39,217 nt of DNA from contig NZ_JAGSHT010000033.1 of assembly GCF_019947135.1 (NCBI RefSeq), positions 1 to 39,217 on the forward strand, written 5' to 3'. The position numbers and the translations under genes are program-made. Below the pieces are notes generated by a model. It did no database searches and was not told the origin of the DNA. It saw only the letters and a program-made list of their open reading frames with translations. This document shows positions 24,099 through 32,325 of this stretch, one piece after another. The first letter of the stretch is position 1. The number at the start of each line of letters is the position of its first letter. The stretch is from Occultella gossypii. Its GTDB lineage: Bacteria; Actinomycetota; Actinomycetes; Actinomycetales; Beutenbergiaceae.

Positions 24099-24829
24099 GC
24101 GGCGATGGTGGGTCGCTCCAGAGCGGCATCCGGGCCGGACACGCTCAAGCCGCCGCAGACCTCCCCGTCCGGGCCGCGGAGCGCCACCCCGATGCACCGG
24201 ATGCCCTCCTCGTTCTCCCCGTTGTCGAACGCCCAGCCCCGCTCGCGGGTCTGGCTCAGATCGACCAGGAGCCGGGCGCGGGAGACCAGCGTGTGCCGGG
24301 TGCGGGCGTGCACTGGACGCTCGGCGAGGATCCGCACCGCTCGCTCGGGCGCCATCGTCGCCAGGTACGCCTTGCCGATCGCGGTCGCGTGCAGGTCGAG
24401 CTCGAGGCCCACGTAGGAACCGAGCAGATAGGACCCGGGCGCCTCCACCTTGGCGACGTACACCAGGCCGGCGTCGCGCACCGCGGCCAGGTGCACGGTC
24501 AGGCCGGTCGCCTCACGCAGGCGCAGCAGGTGCGGGGTCAGATCGCACCGCGCCGGGTCCAGCCCACCGCCGGTCCCGCCGGCCGGCCGCCGCAGGCTCA
24601 CCATGCCGTCCTGTCGAGGGCCCGGGTGGTAGCGCCGGTCGGCATCCTGGACCACCCACCCGCCGGCCACGAGTTCGGCCAGGATCCGGTGCGCGGTGCC
24701 GTAGCTGAGCCCGGTGGTCGCGCAGATGTCGGTGAGCCGGTGATTCGTGAGCACCGCCTCGAGCACCCTCAGCCCCTTGGCGAGCGCGGACGCGCTCGCC
24801 TGCTCGGGACCCGGGTGCGCGACGGTCAT
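24011..24829 (-). CDS. IclR-family transcriptional regulator (end of the lyase operon)
   Basis: This 272-residue regulator has an N-terminal HTH at about residues 15-70 ('ALAKGLRVLEAVLTNHRLTDICATTGLSYGTAHRILAELVAGGWVV') and an IclR effector domain ('LHATAIGKAYLATM', 'RERGWAFDNGENEEGIRCIGVALRGPDGEVCGGLSVSGP'). ATG 24829 overlaps the DUF624 stop (ATGA), so it is the last gene of the long minus-strand operon. IclR regulators of uronate catabolism (for example KdgR) make a sugar-acid ligand plausible. It is a candidate to bind the palindrome at 22923-22943. Confidence 0.92.
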   Translation of the reverse strand: MTVAHPGPEQASASALAKGLRVLEAVLTNHRLTDICATTGLSYGTAHRILAELVAGGWVVQDADRRYHPGPRQDGMVSLRRPAGGTGGGLDPARCDLTPHLLRLREATGLTVHLAAVRDAGLVYVAKVEAPGSYLLGSYVGLELDLHATAIGKAYLATMAPERAVRILAERPVHARTRHTLVSRARLLVDLSQTRERGWAFDNGENEEGIRCIGVALRGPDGEVCGGLSVSGPDAALERPTIAAQALAVVRAGTAIGIALTSSGADTAGAPD

Positions 24830-25491
24830 CGGCGGTCGGCCTCCGGCCCGGTGCCGCCACCTCGTTCGGTTCCGTCGCCCTGGCCGAGCGAGACGTGCGC
24901 CAGGTAGACGGGAACTGAGAGCCCCAGGAACGGCACGATCGTCGGCAGCAGCCCGCACGTGAAGCCGAACGCGGCGACGATCGCGAGGAGCGTGAGGGCT
25001 CGCACCGGGCGGCGTGCCACCAGGTAGCCGGACTCCGCCAACCACTGCTTCACGCCGGCGTCCCGGGACCGGTGCGCCGCGACCGGCAACCCGAGGAGCA
25101 GCAGCGTGACGGCAGCGCCGACGACCGCAGTCGCCGGCGCGAGGACGAGCGCGAGCGGATCCGGACCTGCCTCGAGGCGGGCGAGCAGGAACGTCGCGTT
25201 CACCACGAGCAGGGCCACGACCACGGCGCCCGCAGCCCCGAGCGGCAGGGTCCGCCGCCAGGTCGCGGCGAACTCGCGGAAGGTGCCCGTGAACACCGCG
25301 TCATCACCCTCGCGCAGCCAGGCCCCGTAGGCTCGCCCGAGCGCGATCACGGCGGGCACCGCGGTGAGCACCGGGAGCGCCAGGATGAACGCGGCCACCC
25401 CGCCGAGCGCAAGATTCGCGGGGTAGGCCATCGCGGCGAGGAGTCGCTGCTCCCAGCCCCGACGCCGGCGTGTGGTCACCGCGCTCATCAT
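24826..25491 (-). CDS. DUF624 (YesL-like) membrane protein
   Basis: This 221-residue integral membrane protein has about five helices, including 'YPANLALGGVAAFILALPVLTAVPAVIALGRAYGAW', 'LPLGAAGAVVVALLVVNATFLL', 'LVLAPATAVVGAAVTLLLLGLPVA' and 'RALTLLAIVAAFGFTCGLLPTIVPFLGLSVPVYLAH'. The first block is typical of DUF624, the family of B. subtilis YesL, which lies in a rhamnogalacturonan-utilisation locus. It overlaps the upstream lyase stop and the downstream IclR start by 4 bases each. Its molecular role is unknown. Confidence 0.85.
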   Translation of the reverse strand: MMSAVTTRRRRGWEQRLLAAMAYPANLALGGVAAFILALPVLTAVPAVIALGRAYGAWLREGDDAVFTGTFREFAATWRRTLPLGAAGAVVVALLVVNATFLLARLEAGPDPLALVLAPATAVVGAAVTLLLLGLPVAAHRSRDAGVKQWLAESGYLVARRPVRALTLLAIVAAFGFTCGLLPTIVPFLGLSVPVYLAHVSLGQGDGTERGGGTGPEADRR

Positions 25492-27536
25492 TCCTGCCTC
25501 GCCGGCTCTACGAGCACCGCACCGGCGGGGCGCGTCGTGTCCGCTTCACCGTGCTCGGTGCGCCACCCGGCGAACCCCTCGCCCGTGGCCGCCGCACCCT
25601 CTCCTGCCACCGCGGCGCCGTCCAGTGCGAGCAGGACCCGCTCGGTGATGCCGTCGGCCGAGATCTCCACGCTGACCACTCGGCCGTCGATCTGCGCCCG
25701 GACCCGGGCACCGCCGTCGACGGACCACGGCCGGGGTTCGAGCACGCTCACGAACGTGGCCTCGTGGGCAGGACCGGTGGTTCGTCGCAACGTGTGCTGG
25801 ACCTTCTCGATCGCCAGCGACGGCGTCGACGAGGTCGGGTTCGCGTGGATCGGCGTGGGCACCACGTCGGTTCGCGCATCCGTGGGCGCGATCGTGTGGA
25901 TGGCGAGCGCGCCCCGGCCGGCCTCCGCACGCCAGAGCTCGGGGCTGCCGTCGGTGCCGGCGCCCACCGGCGCCGCCGGGTTGTCGGTCTGGAGCAGCCA
26001 GGTCCACTCGCGTGGGGCATCCGCCGCCAGGTCGTCCACCAGCACGAGGACCCCGCCCGGGGTGAGCACCAGGTGTCGCCGGACCCGCCGCACCTCGAGC
26101 GCCCGGTCGTACATGGCAGCGACCTCACTGACCGCGTGGGTCCAGCCCGATCCGAGCGTCGTGGTCACGATCCGCGCCGTGTACTCGCGGTCCAGGTCCT
26201 TGTAGACGTGGTAGCGGTCCTCGTTCACGTAGCCGTTCCCGTCCACGAGGACTGCATTGTGGTGCGCGGTGCGCTTGCGGGAGGAGTACCCCTCGTCCAC
26301 GGCCAGGTAGGAACCCTGGCCGAGCAGCACGAACGTGCCCGAGTCCGGGTGGTGGTGCCCGGCGTTCAGGGTCACCCAGCCGCGATGCTCGAGCAGATCG
26401 TGGGAGGTGTCCCAGGCCTTGTGGCCACCACCCGGGGATGCCTTGAACGAGACCAGCGTCGCGTCCTCGGCCCACGAGGTCCGGCCCACCACGAGACCGA
26501 GGTCGGGGAAGTGCCGGCTCGTCGGCAGGCCGTCGGGCGCCACCGGCGCAACGCTCGGGTCGTACCAGAGGAACTCCTGGTACGCCTCGGCCCTGATCCC
26601 GGGGCGAACCCCGCTCTCGTACGCCTCCCGCCAGAGGAACCGTTCGGTGACCTGTTCGGCCAGCCACTGCGCCTGGCCGATCCCGTACTCCGATGCCAGC
26701 TTGTAGTACATGGCGACCGGGTGCCCGCTGCGCCGGTCGTGGCAGTCGCCGTGGTCGACGATCCGTTCCAGGTCCGGTGCCGCCTGGTAGAGGCGGTACC
26801 AGAACGTCTCGCGCAGGTGGTCGCTGCGGCCGAACCAGTCGAGCCCTTCCGCGGACCGCAGGACGTCGAGGTAGCTGACCAGCCAGGGTTCGCCGTAGCG
26901 CCAGTAGACGACGCCCTCGGAGTTGGAGCCGTCCGCGGGAAGCATGTCCAGGACCTGGTCGAAGTTCGCCTTCGCCCGCTCGGTCCAGTCCCGGGCCGCC
27001 GGGTGCTCTGCGGTGACGGCGTATCCGGCCGTCGCGAGCCCGGCGTAACAGATCCAGTTGTGGTTCTGCCAGTACGACGAGGACCACCAGCGCCCCTCGG
27101 TGGAGACGGCGTAGGTGTACATCCGCGCACCCTGGAGGATCAGCTTGTCCCGGAGGGCGGTCCGCTCGTCCTGCGTCAGGGCGAACCCGGCCCACGAGTA
27201 CGCGAGCCCGAGCCCGTGCAGGAGCCAGCCCGCGTCCAGGTCGTGGTCGGGCATGTGCGCCTTGCCCCAGTGCGCGAAGCCCACCGGTACCGCGAGCCAG
27301 CGGCGCAGCTCGGTGAGGTAGTGGGTCTGCCCGGTGATCCGGTACGCGAGCGCCAGGTTCGCGGCCGCCGCACCGAGGTAGGTGATCGAGGCGCTCGGGT
27401 GCTCCGTGGGCAGCACCTCGCTGCGGTAGCGCTCGCACTCCTCGAGCAGCCGGCGGAACTGGCCCGCACGCGCGCCGTGTGCCTCGCCGCGGAGCAGGTC
27501 CTCGCGCCCGTCGAGGAGCAGGGTGGGGGATGTCAT
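25488..27536 (-). CDS. Heparinase II/III-like polysaccharide lyase (subtype A)
   Basis: This 682-residue protein has an N-terminal (alpha/alpha)-barrel-like region and a C-terminal beta-sandwich. Family blocks are 'YWQNHNWICYAGLATAGYAV' (Asn/His pair), 'LNAGHHHPDSGTFVLLGQGSYLAVDEGY' and 'RTAHHNAVLVDGNGY'. The latter two hold the conserved His and Tyr positions of the heparinase II/III fold. No signal peptide is seen, so it is probably intracellular and acts on imported oligosaccharides. ATG 27536 overlaps the preceding lyase stop (ATGA); the frame continues upstream only inside that gene. It differs clearly from the adjacent lyase in length and motifs. The polymer specificity (alginate, heparinoid or other uronan) cannot be told. 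Confidence 0.85.
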   Translation of the reverse strand: MTSPTLLLDGREDLLRGEAHGARAGQFRRLLEECERYRSEVLPTEHPSASITYLGAAAANLALAYRITGQTHYLTELRRWLAVPVGFAHWGKAHMPDHDLDAGWLLHGLGLAYSWAGFALTQDERTALRDKLILQGARMYTYAVSTEGRWWSSSYWQNHNWICYAGLATAGYAVTAEHPAARDWTERAKANFDQVLDMLPADGSNSEGVVYWRYGEPWLVSYLDVLRSAEGLDWFGRSDHLRETFWYRLYQAAPDLERIVDHGDCHDRRSGHPVAMYYKLASEYGIGQAQWLAEQVTERFLWREAYESGVRPGIRAEAYQEFLWYDPSVAPVAPDGLPTSRHFPDLGLVVGRTSWAEDATLVSFKASPGGGHKAWDTSHDLLEHRGWVTLNAGHHHPDSGTFVLLGQGSYLAVDEGYSSRKRTAHHNAVLVDGNGYVNEDRYHVYKDLDREYTARIVTTTLGSGWTHAVSEVAAMYDRALEVRRVRRHLVLTPGGVLVLVDDLAADAPREWTWLLQTDNPAAPVGAGTDGSPELWRAEAGRGALAIHTIAPTDARTDVVPTPIHANPTSSTPSLAIEKVQHTLRRTTGPAHEATFVSVLEPRPWSVDGGARVRAQIDGRVVSVEISADGITERVLLALDGAAVAGEGAAATGEGFAGWRTEHGEADTTRPAGAVLVEPARQE

Positions 27537-29365
27537 CGGGTCACCTCGTAGGTCGTTCGGGTACCGTCGGCGGCGCCCACGTCGACCGTGAGGCGCCCGT
27601 CGGTCTGGTCGATCGTGAGTACGTCCGGAGCGGTTCCGACCGAGTACACGGACACGAACGTGACGTCCGCCCCGTGGGCGCTCCAGTCCGCGACGTGGAC
27701 GAGCCGGGACGGGTCGTCGGACGGGCCCCGGCCCGGGCCGAGCACGATCTCTGCCGGCGCGGTCGCGGCATGCAGGCCGTGCAGCACCGGCGGTTGCGAC
27801 GGACCGTGCGCCACCGGCCGGTCCGGATCGGCGCCGCCGGTGTCGGCGGCCCAGCGCGACCGCCAGCCGCCGTCGGCGGCCCACACCGTCAGCGCCACCG
27901 CGGGACGCAACGCGAGAGTCACGTCCCGGGCCGCGCCGTCGAGGGTCTCGGCCCGCATCACGTCGATGAGGCATCCGTCGGCGAGGATCACCTCGCGTCG
28001 CAACCGGACGCCGTCGATCGCCGTGTCGGTCTGCGCGGCGGCGCGGGTGCGGTCTCCGCTCACCTCCCAGGCCGTCACGACGGCGGAGCTCTCGTTCTGG
28101 TCGGCGTCGTCCACCCGGACGGTGGGGTGCGCGAGCGTCCGGGCGTAGTGCCCGCGGCGCAGGGCGCTGCCGTAGGGCGGCACCCCGGGCGCGGGCTGCC
28201 AGGCGACGTCGGCGCCGTAGAGGTACAGGGCCAGCTTGTCGAGGTGCCCGTGGGAGCCGCCGTGCGGGCCGGCGTCGACGATCGCCTGGATGGATTCCGT
28301 GGCGTCCCGCAGGACGAGGTATCCGGCGTCTGCGAAGTGCACCGAGGCCCGGTCGGCGGTCAGCGCCGGCAGCGGGTCGCCGTCGAACCAGGGCGCGAGC
28401 GTGTCCTCGAGCCCGTCGTACCTGCCGCCCAACCGCCGTCGGGCATGCGCGGCGACGCGGTCGAGGCCGCTCTCGCGCCACAGGCCGCCGGCGAGCGCCG
28501 CGATCTCGAGAACCTCGAGGTGGACTCCGTCACGGTCGTACGGACCGTCGTGGAGCATCGGAAGCGTGCCGTCGGGGGTGGCGAGGCCGCTGAGCACGGC
28601 GACCATGGCGGCGAGCCTGGCGACCGCGGCCGCCGGCAGGTCGGCGGGCCGCGTGCCGCGCAGGTTGAGGAGGTAGGCGCGCAGTACGAACAGGTGGTAG
28701 TAGGTGGATCCCTCCCACTCCCAACCGTCCGCGGCGACCGCCAGCTCCAGGTGCTCGAACGTGCGCGTCACCCAGGTGCCGATGTCAGCGGGCCGGCCGA
28801 GCACCTCGAGCGCCCGGTTCAGCATGCCGCCGGCGGCGTCGAGCCAGGCGGTGTAGTTGCTGCCCGGCTCGCCCCGATCGACCACGAGGATCTCGCGCGC
28901 CGCGGCGACGGTCGTCAGCAGGCCCTCGACCAGCTCCACGACGTCCGTGCTCATGGGTGCGTCGGGCCCGAGGGTGACGATCGCGTCGGCGAGCTGCACG
29001 GCCCAGATGGCCTCGGTCAGGGCCTGGGCGAACAGCCGCCCGCGCAGCATCCACGGCTCGGCCCGGTCGCTCCAGTCCCCCGCGAGATCACGATGCACCC
29101 GGGCGAACCCTCGGATGATCCGGGTCGCCTCGTCACGGTCGGCGTCCCGACGGTCCGCCAGGTACCGGTGGGCCGCGAGACGCGCCGCCCGAGCCTTGCC
29201 CTGGTGGTCGAGCACGGTCCACGCGGAGGCGTAGGGCTCCCCCCGCAGGCGGCAACCGTGCGGACAGGGGTGGGTCTCGCCGTCGGCCGGTAGGAGCTCC
29301 GTGCCGTGGGTGGGGCACACGTAGTTGTGCCACCACCCACCGCGCGCGCCGAGGATGTCGGTCAC
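27533..29365 (-). CDS. Heparinase II/III-like polysaccharide lyase (subtype B, PL15/PL17-like)
   Basis: This 610-residue protein begins MTDILGARGGWWHNYVCPTH at GTG 29365, which overlaps the SDR stop (GTGA). The N-terminus carries a Cys/His cluster, C17-x2-H20 and C34-P-H36-G-C38, that may bind a metal. The central barrel is followed at about residues 367-390 by 'GPHGGSHGHLDKLALYLYG', the signature of exo-oligoalginate-lyase-type heparinase II/III proteins. The C-terminal beta-sandwich ends 'YEVTR'. No signal peptide is present. It is probably an exo-acting oligouronide lyase producing unsaturated monouronates, which the upstream SDR could reduce (inference). Confidence 0.85.
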   Translation of the reverse strand: MTDILGARGGWWHNYVCPTHGTELLPADGETHPCPHGCRLRGEPYASAWTVLDHQGKARAARLAAHRYLADRRDADRDEATRIIRGFARVHRDLAGDWSDRAEPWMLRGRLFAQALTEAIWAVQLADAIVTLGPDAPMSTDVVELVEGLLTTVAAAREILVVDRGEPGSNYTAWLDAAGGMLNRALEVLGRPADIGTWVTRTFEHLELAVAADGWEWEGSTYYHLFVLRAYLLNLRGTRPADLPAAAVARLAAMVAVLSGLATPDGTLPMLHDGPYDRDGVHLEVLEIAALAGGLWRESGLDRVAAHARRRLGGRYDGLEDTLAPWFDGDPLPALTADRASVHFADAGYLVLRDATESIQAIVDAGPHGGSHGHLDKLALYLYGADVAWQPAPGVPPYGSALRRGHYARTLAHPTVRVDDADQNESSAVVTAWEVSGDRTRAAAQTDTAIDGVRLRREVILADGCLIDVMRAETLDGAARDVTLALRPAVALTVWAADGGWRSRWAADTGGADPDRPVAHGPSQPPVLHGLHAATAPAEIVLGPGRGPSDDPSRLVHVADWSAHGADVTFVSVYSVGTAPDVLTIDQTDGRLTVDVGAADGTRTTYEVTR

Positions 29366-30126
29366 CGGAAGTTCGTTCCTCCGTTGATGTCCACGACCTG
29401 GCCGGTCACGTAGGACGAGAGGTCCGAGGCCAGGAACACCGCGACCCCGGCGACGTCGTCCACGGTGCCGGCCCGCTTCAGCGGCACCCCGGCGACGATC
29501 GCGGCCTGGGCCTCGGGTGGGCTGAACGTGTTGTGGAAGGCGGTGTCGCCGATGAATCCGGGGGCGAGCGTGTTCACCGTGATGGCGTCCGGCGCGAGCT
29601 CCTTGGCCAGTCCGCGACCGAAGCCGACGACGGCGCCCTTCGAGGCCGCGTAGGCCACCGATCCGGCACCGCCGCCGTTCTCCGCGGCAAGGGAGGACAT
29701 CAGGATGACCCGGCCGGCGGTCGAGTCCCGCAGGTACCCGATCGCGGCGCGGGTGGTGAAGAAGGTGCTGCTCACGTTGACGGCACCCACCTGCTCCCAC
29801 AGTTCGTCGCTCATGTCCGCGATCGGGGACCTGGCCACGAGGTGCCCGGCGTTGTTGACCAGGATGTCCAGGCCGCCGAGTTCGCCGGCGGCCTGTTCCA
29901 CGACCGCCTTGGCCTGGACCGCCTCGGTGAGGTCGCCCCCGATGGCGAGGGACCGGCGGCCCAGGTGGGTGAGGCTCTCCGCGACGCGCTCGGCTCCCTC
30001 CTTGCTGTGTGCGTAGTGGACGGCGACGTCGGCACCGGCCACTCCGAGCGCGTGGGCGATGGCGGCGCCGATCCCGGCACCACCCCCGGTGACGAGGGCG
30101 CGGCGTCCGGTGAGGTCGATCTGCAT
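29362..30126 (-). CDS. Short-chain dehydrogenase/reductase (sugar-acid reductase-like)
   Basis: This classical SDR is 254 residues long with the cofactor motif TGGGAGIG (13-20), NNAG (91-94), Asn117, catalytic Ser144/145, Tyr159 and Lys163 in YAASK. GGAGAAGG precedes the ATG. Encoded directly before two oligouronide-lyase-like genes, it could reduce the 4-deoxy-5-keto-uronate released by lyases, the role of SDR-type DEH reductases in alginate pathways. A 2-keto-3-deoxygluconate or generic 3-oxoacyl role cannot be excluded. Confidence 0.9.
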   Translation of the reverse strand: MQIDLTGRRALVTGGGAGIGAAIAHALGVAGADVAVHYAHSKEGAERVAESLTHLGRRSLAIGGDLTEAVQAKAVVEQAAGELGGLDILVNNAGHLVARSPIADMSDELWEQVGAVNVSSTFFTTRAAIGYLRDSTAGRVILMSSLAAENGGGAGSVAYAASKGAVVGFGRGLAKELAPDAITVNTLAPGFIGDTAFHNTFSPPEAQAAIVAGVPLKRAGTVDDVAGVAVFLASDLSSYVTGQVVDINGGTNFR

Positions 30127-30202
30127 GCTGGTTCCTTCTCCTTCGGTGGGCCCAGGAAGGGCCGGTTCGTTGCTCGGTCGTGGTGGCGCCGGGCCTGCGC
30201 CG

Positions 30203-31162
30203 CTACTTGATGCCCGCGTTCGCGAATCCCTGGACGAAGTACTTCTGACAGAACAGGAACAGCAGCACCATCGGCACGGTGGCCAGGGTGGTGCCGGCCA
30301 TCAGATAGCCCCAGGCGGTGCCCTCGAGCTGCTGGAACACGGCGAGGCCGACCTGGATGACGCGCAGGTTGTCGCTCGTGGTCACCAGCAGCGGCCAGAG
30401 GAAGTTGTTCCAGCTGTCCTGGAAGGTGAGCAGGCCGACGGTGGCGAGCGCGGGCTTGACCAGCGGCGTGTAGATCTGCGCGAAGATCCGGTACTCGCCG
30501 AGGCCGTCGAGCCGGGCGGCCTCCTCGAGCTCCTTGGGCAGGGACAGGTAGAACTGCCGGAACAAGAAGATCGCCGAGGCGCTCAGGCCGCCCGGGATGA
30601 TCAGGGCCCACCAGCTGTTCAGCCAGCCGGTGCCACCCTGACCGAGGATGTCGTTGCCGCCGAACAGCGGCATGAACCGGACGATCAGGAACTGCGGCAC
30701 GATCTTGGAGTACGTCGGGATCATGAGCATCGCGACGATGCCCATGAAGATCCACTCCCGACCCCGGAACGGGATCCGGGCGAGTGCGTATCCGGCCATC
30801 GAGGCGAACACCAGTGTGATCGCGGTGTGGCTGAAGGCGATGATGAAGCTGTTCCGGAAGTAGATGTGGAACGGTGCCGCCGCGAGGGCCTCGGGGTAGT
30901 TCTCCCAGCGCCACTCCTGTGGCCAGAACGTCGGCGGGAACAGCGCCAGCTCGGCCGGGCTCTTCAGCGAGGTGAAGATCATCCACAGGAACGGGACGAT
31001 CATCGTGAACGCACCCACGAGCAGGAAGAGGTTCAGCAGGCTCCGGGTCGCGAAGCGCCGGCGGTCGCGTGCCCTGCGGTCCCGGCGGTTGCTCGCCGAC
31101 GGGCGCGACGGTGGGAGGTCCGGGGCCGACGTCGCGGCCATTGCGGGGGTGGACGTGCTCAT
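30203..31162 (-). CDS. Sugar ABC transporter permease (MalG/UgpE-type)
   Basis: This 319-residue CUT1 permease has an N-terminal cytoplasmic Arg-rich segment of about 35 residues and about six helices. The EAA loop is 'LPKELEEAARLDGLGEYRIFAQIYTPLVKPAL' and the C-terminus is 'CQKYFVQGFANAGIK'. Its ATG overlaps the stop of the upstream permease by 4 bases. A GGCGC-N7-GCGCC hairpin follows the stop, then 76 bp to the SDR gene. Confidence 0.93.
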   Translation of the reverse strand: MSTSTPAMAATSAPDLPPSRPSASNRRDRRARDRRRFATRSLLNLFLLVGAFTMIVPFLWMIFTSLKSPAELALFPPTFWPQEWRWENYPEALAAAPFHIYFRNSFIIAFSHTAITLVFASMAGYALARIPFRGREWIFMGIVAMLMIPTYSKIVPQFLIVRFMPLFGGNDILGQGGTGWLNSWWALIIPGGLSASAIFLFRQFYLSLPKELEEAARLDGLGEYRIFAQIYTPLVKPALATVGLLTFQDSWNNFLWPLLVTTSDNLRVIQVGLAVFQQLEGTAWGYLMAGTTLATVPMVLLFLFCQKYFVQGFANAGIK

Positions 31163-32196
31163 TCCTCATCACCTCGAGTGGCGCGGCGGCTGATCAGGGT
31201 CATCACGAGCAGGAACGCGAACAGCAGAACGGACTGCGCGCAGGCCAGACCCATCCGGAAGTCCTGGAACGCGGCCCGGTACACCTCGTAGGTCATCATC
31301 GTGGTGGCATTCGCCGGTCCCCCGTCGGTCAGGACGTAGACCTGGTCGAAGACCTGGAAGGCGCCGATGATCGAGATGACGAACACGAAGAACGTCGCGG
31401 GCTTGAGCATCGGCAGAGTGATCGCGAAGAACTTGCGGACCGCGGAGGCACCGTCAAGGGAGGCCGCCTCGTAGAGGTTCTCGTCGATGTTCTGCAACGC
31501 GGCGATGTAGATGAGCATCTTCATTCCGATGCCCTGCCAGACGCCCACCAGGATCACCGCCCACAGGGCCCACTCGGGATCGACCAGCCAGGCCTGCCCG
31601 GGGATACCGACGACCGCGAGGATCCCGTTGACCAGGCCTGTCTGCGGGTTGAACATCCAGAGCCAGACCATGGCGATCGCGACGGTCGCGGTGACCTGAG
31701 GCAGGAAGAATGCGGCTCGGTACCAGTTCTGGAGCCGAAGCTTCTGGTTCAGCATGACCGCGATCACGACGGCGATCGCCATCGAGACCGGGACGGTCCA
31801 GAACGTGTAGACGATCGTGTTCCAGGTGGCCTTGCGGAACGCCGGGTCGTTGATGATCTCGATGTAGTTGTCCAGGCCGATCCAGGCCGGGGCGTCGAAC
31901 ACGCTGTAGTCGGTCAGGCTCAGCGCGAAGGTCGCGATGACCGGGATCAGGGTCCACAGCCCGATGTGCGCGATCGTCGGGGCGACCATCAGCCACCCGG
32001 CGCGCCGGGTCTTGCGACCGGACCTCGACGGCGTGACCCGGGGAGGGCGGCGACGGCTGCCGCGCAGGCGGCCGGTCAGTGCGGCCATCGGGCCGGTCGC
32101 CGCGGGCGTCGCCTCGGCCGTCAGTGCGGTCCCGGTGCCGTCCGCGGCGGCCAGCACCACGGCTCCTCCGGCCGGGTTGTGCTGTGGTGCGCTCAT
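31159..32196 (-). CDS. Sugar ABC transporter permease (MalF/UgpA-type)
   Basis: This CUT1 permease of about 345 residues has a roughly 70-residue N-terminal extension and six helices starting 'WLMVAPTIAHIGLWTLIPVIATFALSLTDYSVF'. The EAA loop is 'NLYEAASLDGASAVRKFFAITLPMLKPAT'. Three consecutive start codons (GTG 32202, ATG 32199, ATG 32196) occur; AAGGA lies 7 bases before ATG 32196, which I choose. It pairs with the overlapping downstream permease. No ATPase gene is in the operon. Confidence 0.92.
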   Translation of the reverse strand: MSAPQHNPAGGAVVLAAADGTGTALTAEATPAATGPMAALTGRLRGSRRRPPRVTPSRSGRKTRRAGWLMVAPTIAHIGLWTLIPVIATFALSLTDYSVFDAPAWIGLDNYIEIINDPAFRKATWNTIVYTFWTVPVSMAIAVVIAVMLNQKLRLQNWYRAAFFLPQVTATVAIAMVWLWMFNPQTGLVNGILAVVGIPGQAWLVDPEWALWAVILVGVWQGIGMKMLIYIAALQNIDENLYEAASLDGASAVRKFFAITLPMLKPATFFVFVISIIGAFQVFDQVYVLTDGGPANATTMMTYEVYRAAFQDFRMGLACAQSVLLFAFLLVMTLISRRATRGDEE

Positions 32197-32285
32197 CATC
32201 ACGTCCTTGTCGAATGTCGCTTCGCCCGCACCCGGGCGAGAAGTCGATCGGCATCGCCCTGTTGCTACCGCAGGTGCGATCCAGC

Positions 32286-32317
32286 CGGCCCGGCCGGCCG
32301 TTCAGCCGGCCGGGCCG
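32286..32317 (-). terminator. Strong GC hairpin between binding-protein and permease genes (attenuator or mRNA stabiliser)
   Basis: A 13-bp perfect stem (CGGCCCGGCCGGC paired with GCCGGCCGGGCCG) encloses a 6-base loop just downstream of the lipoprotein stop. In ABC operons such intercistronic hairpins commonly protect the binding-protein mRNA and lower permease expression. There is no T-tract, so full termination is not implied. Confidence 0.7.
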
Positions 32318-32325
32318 AGCCGGCG

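Noticed and set aside
25470-27551. 693-residue plus-strand open frame
   Set aside because: Mirror of the minus-strand lyase gene; no ribosome binding site or family motifs.
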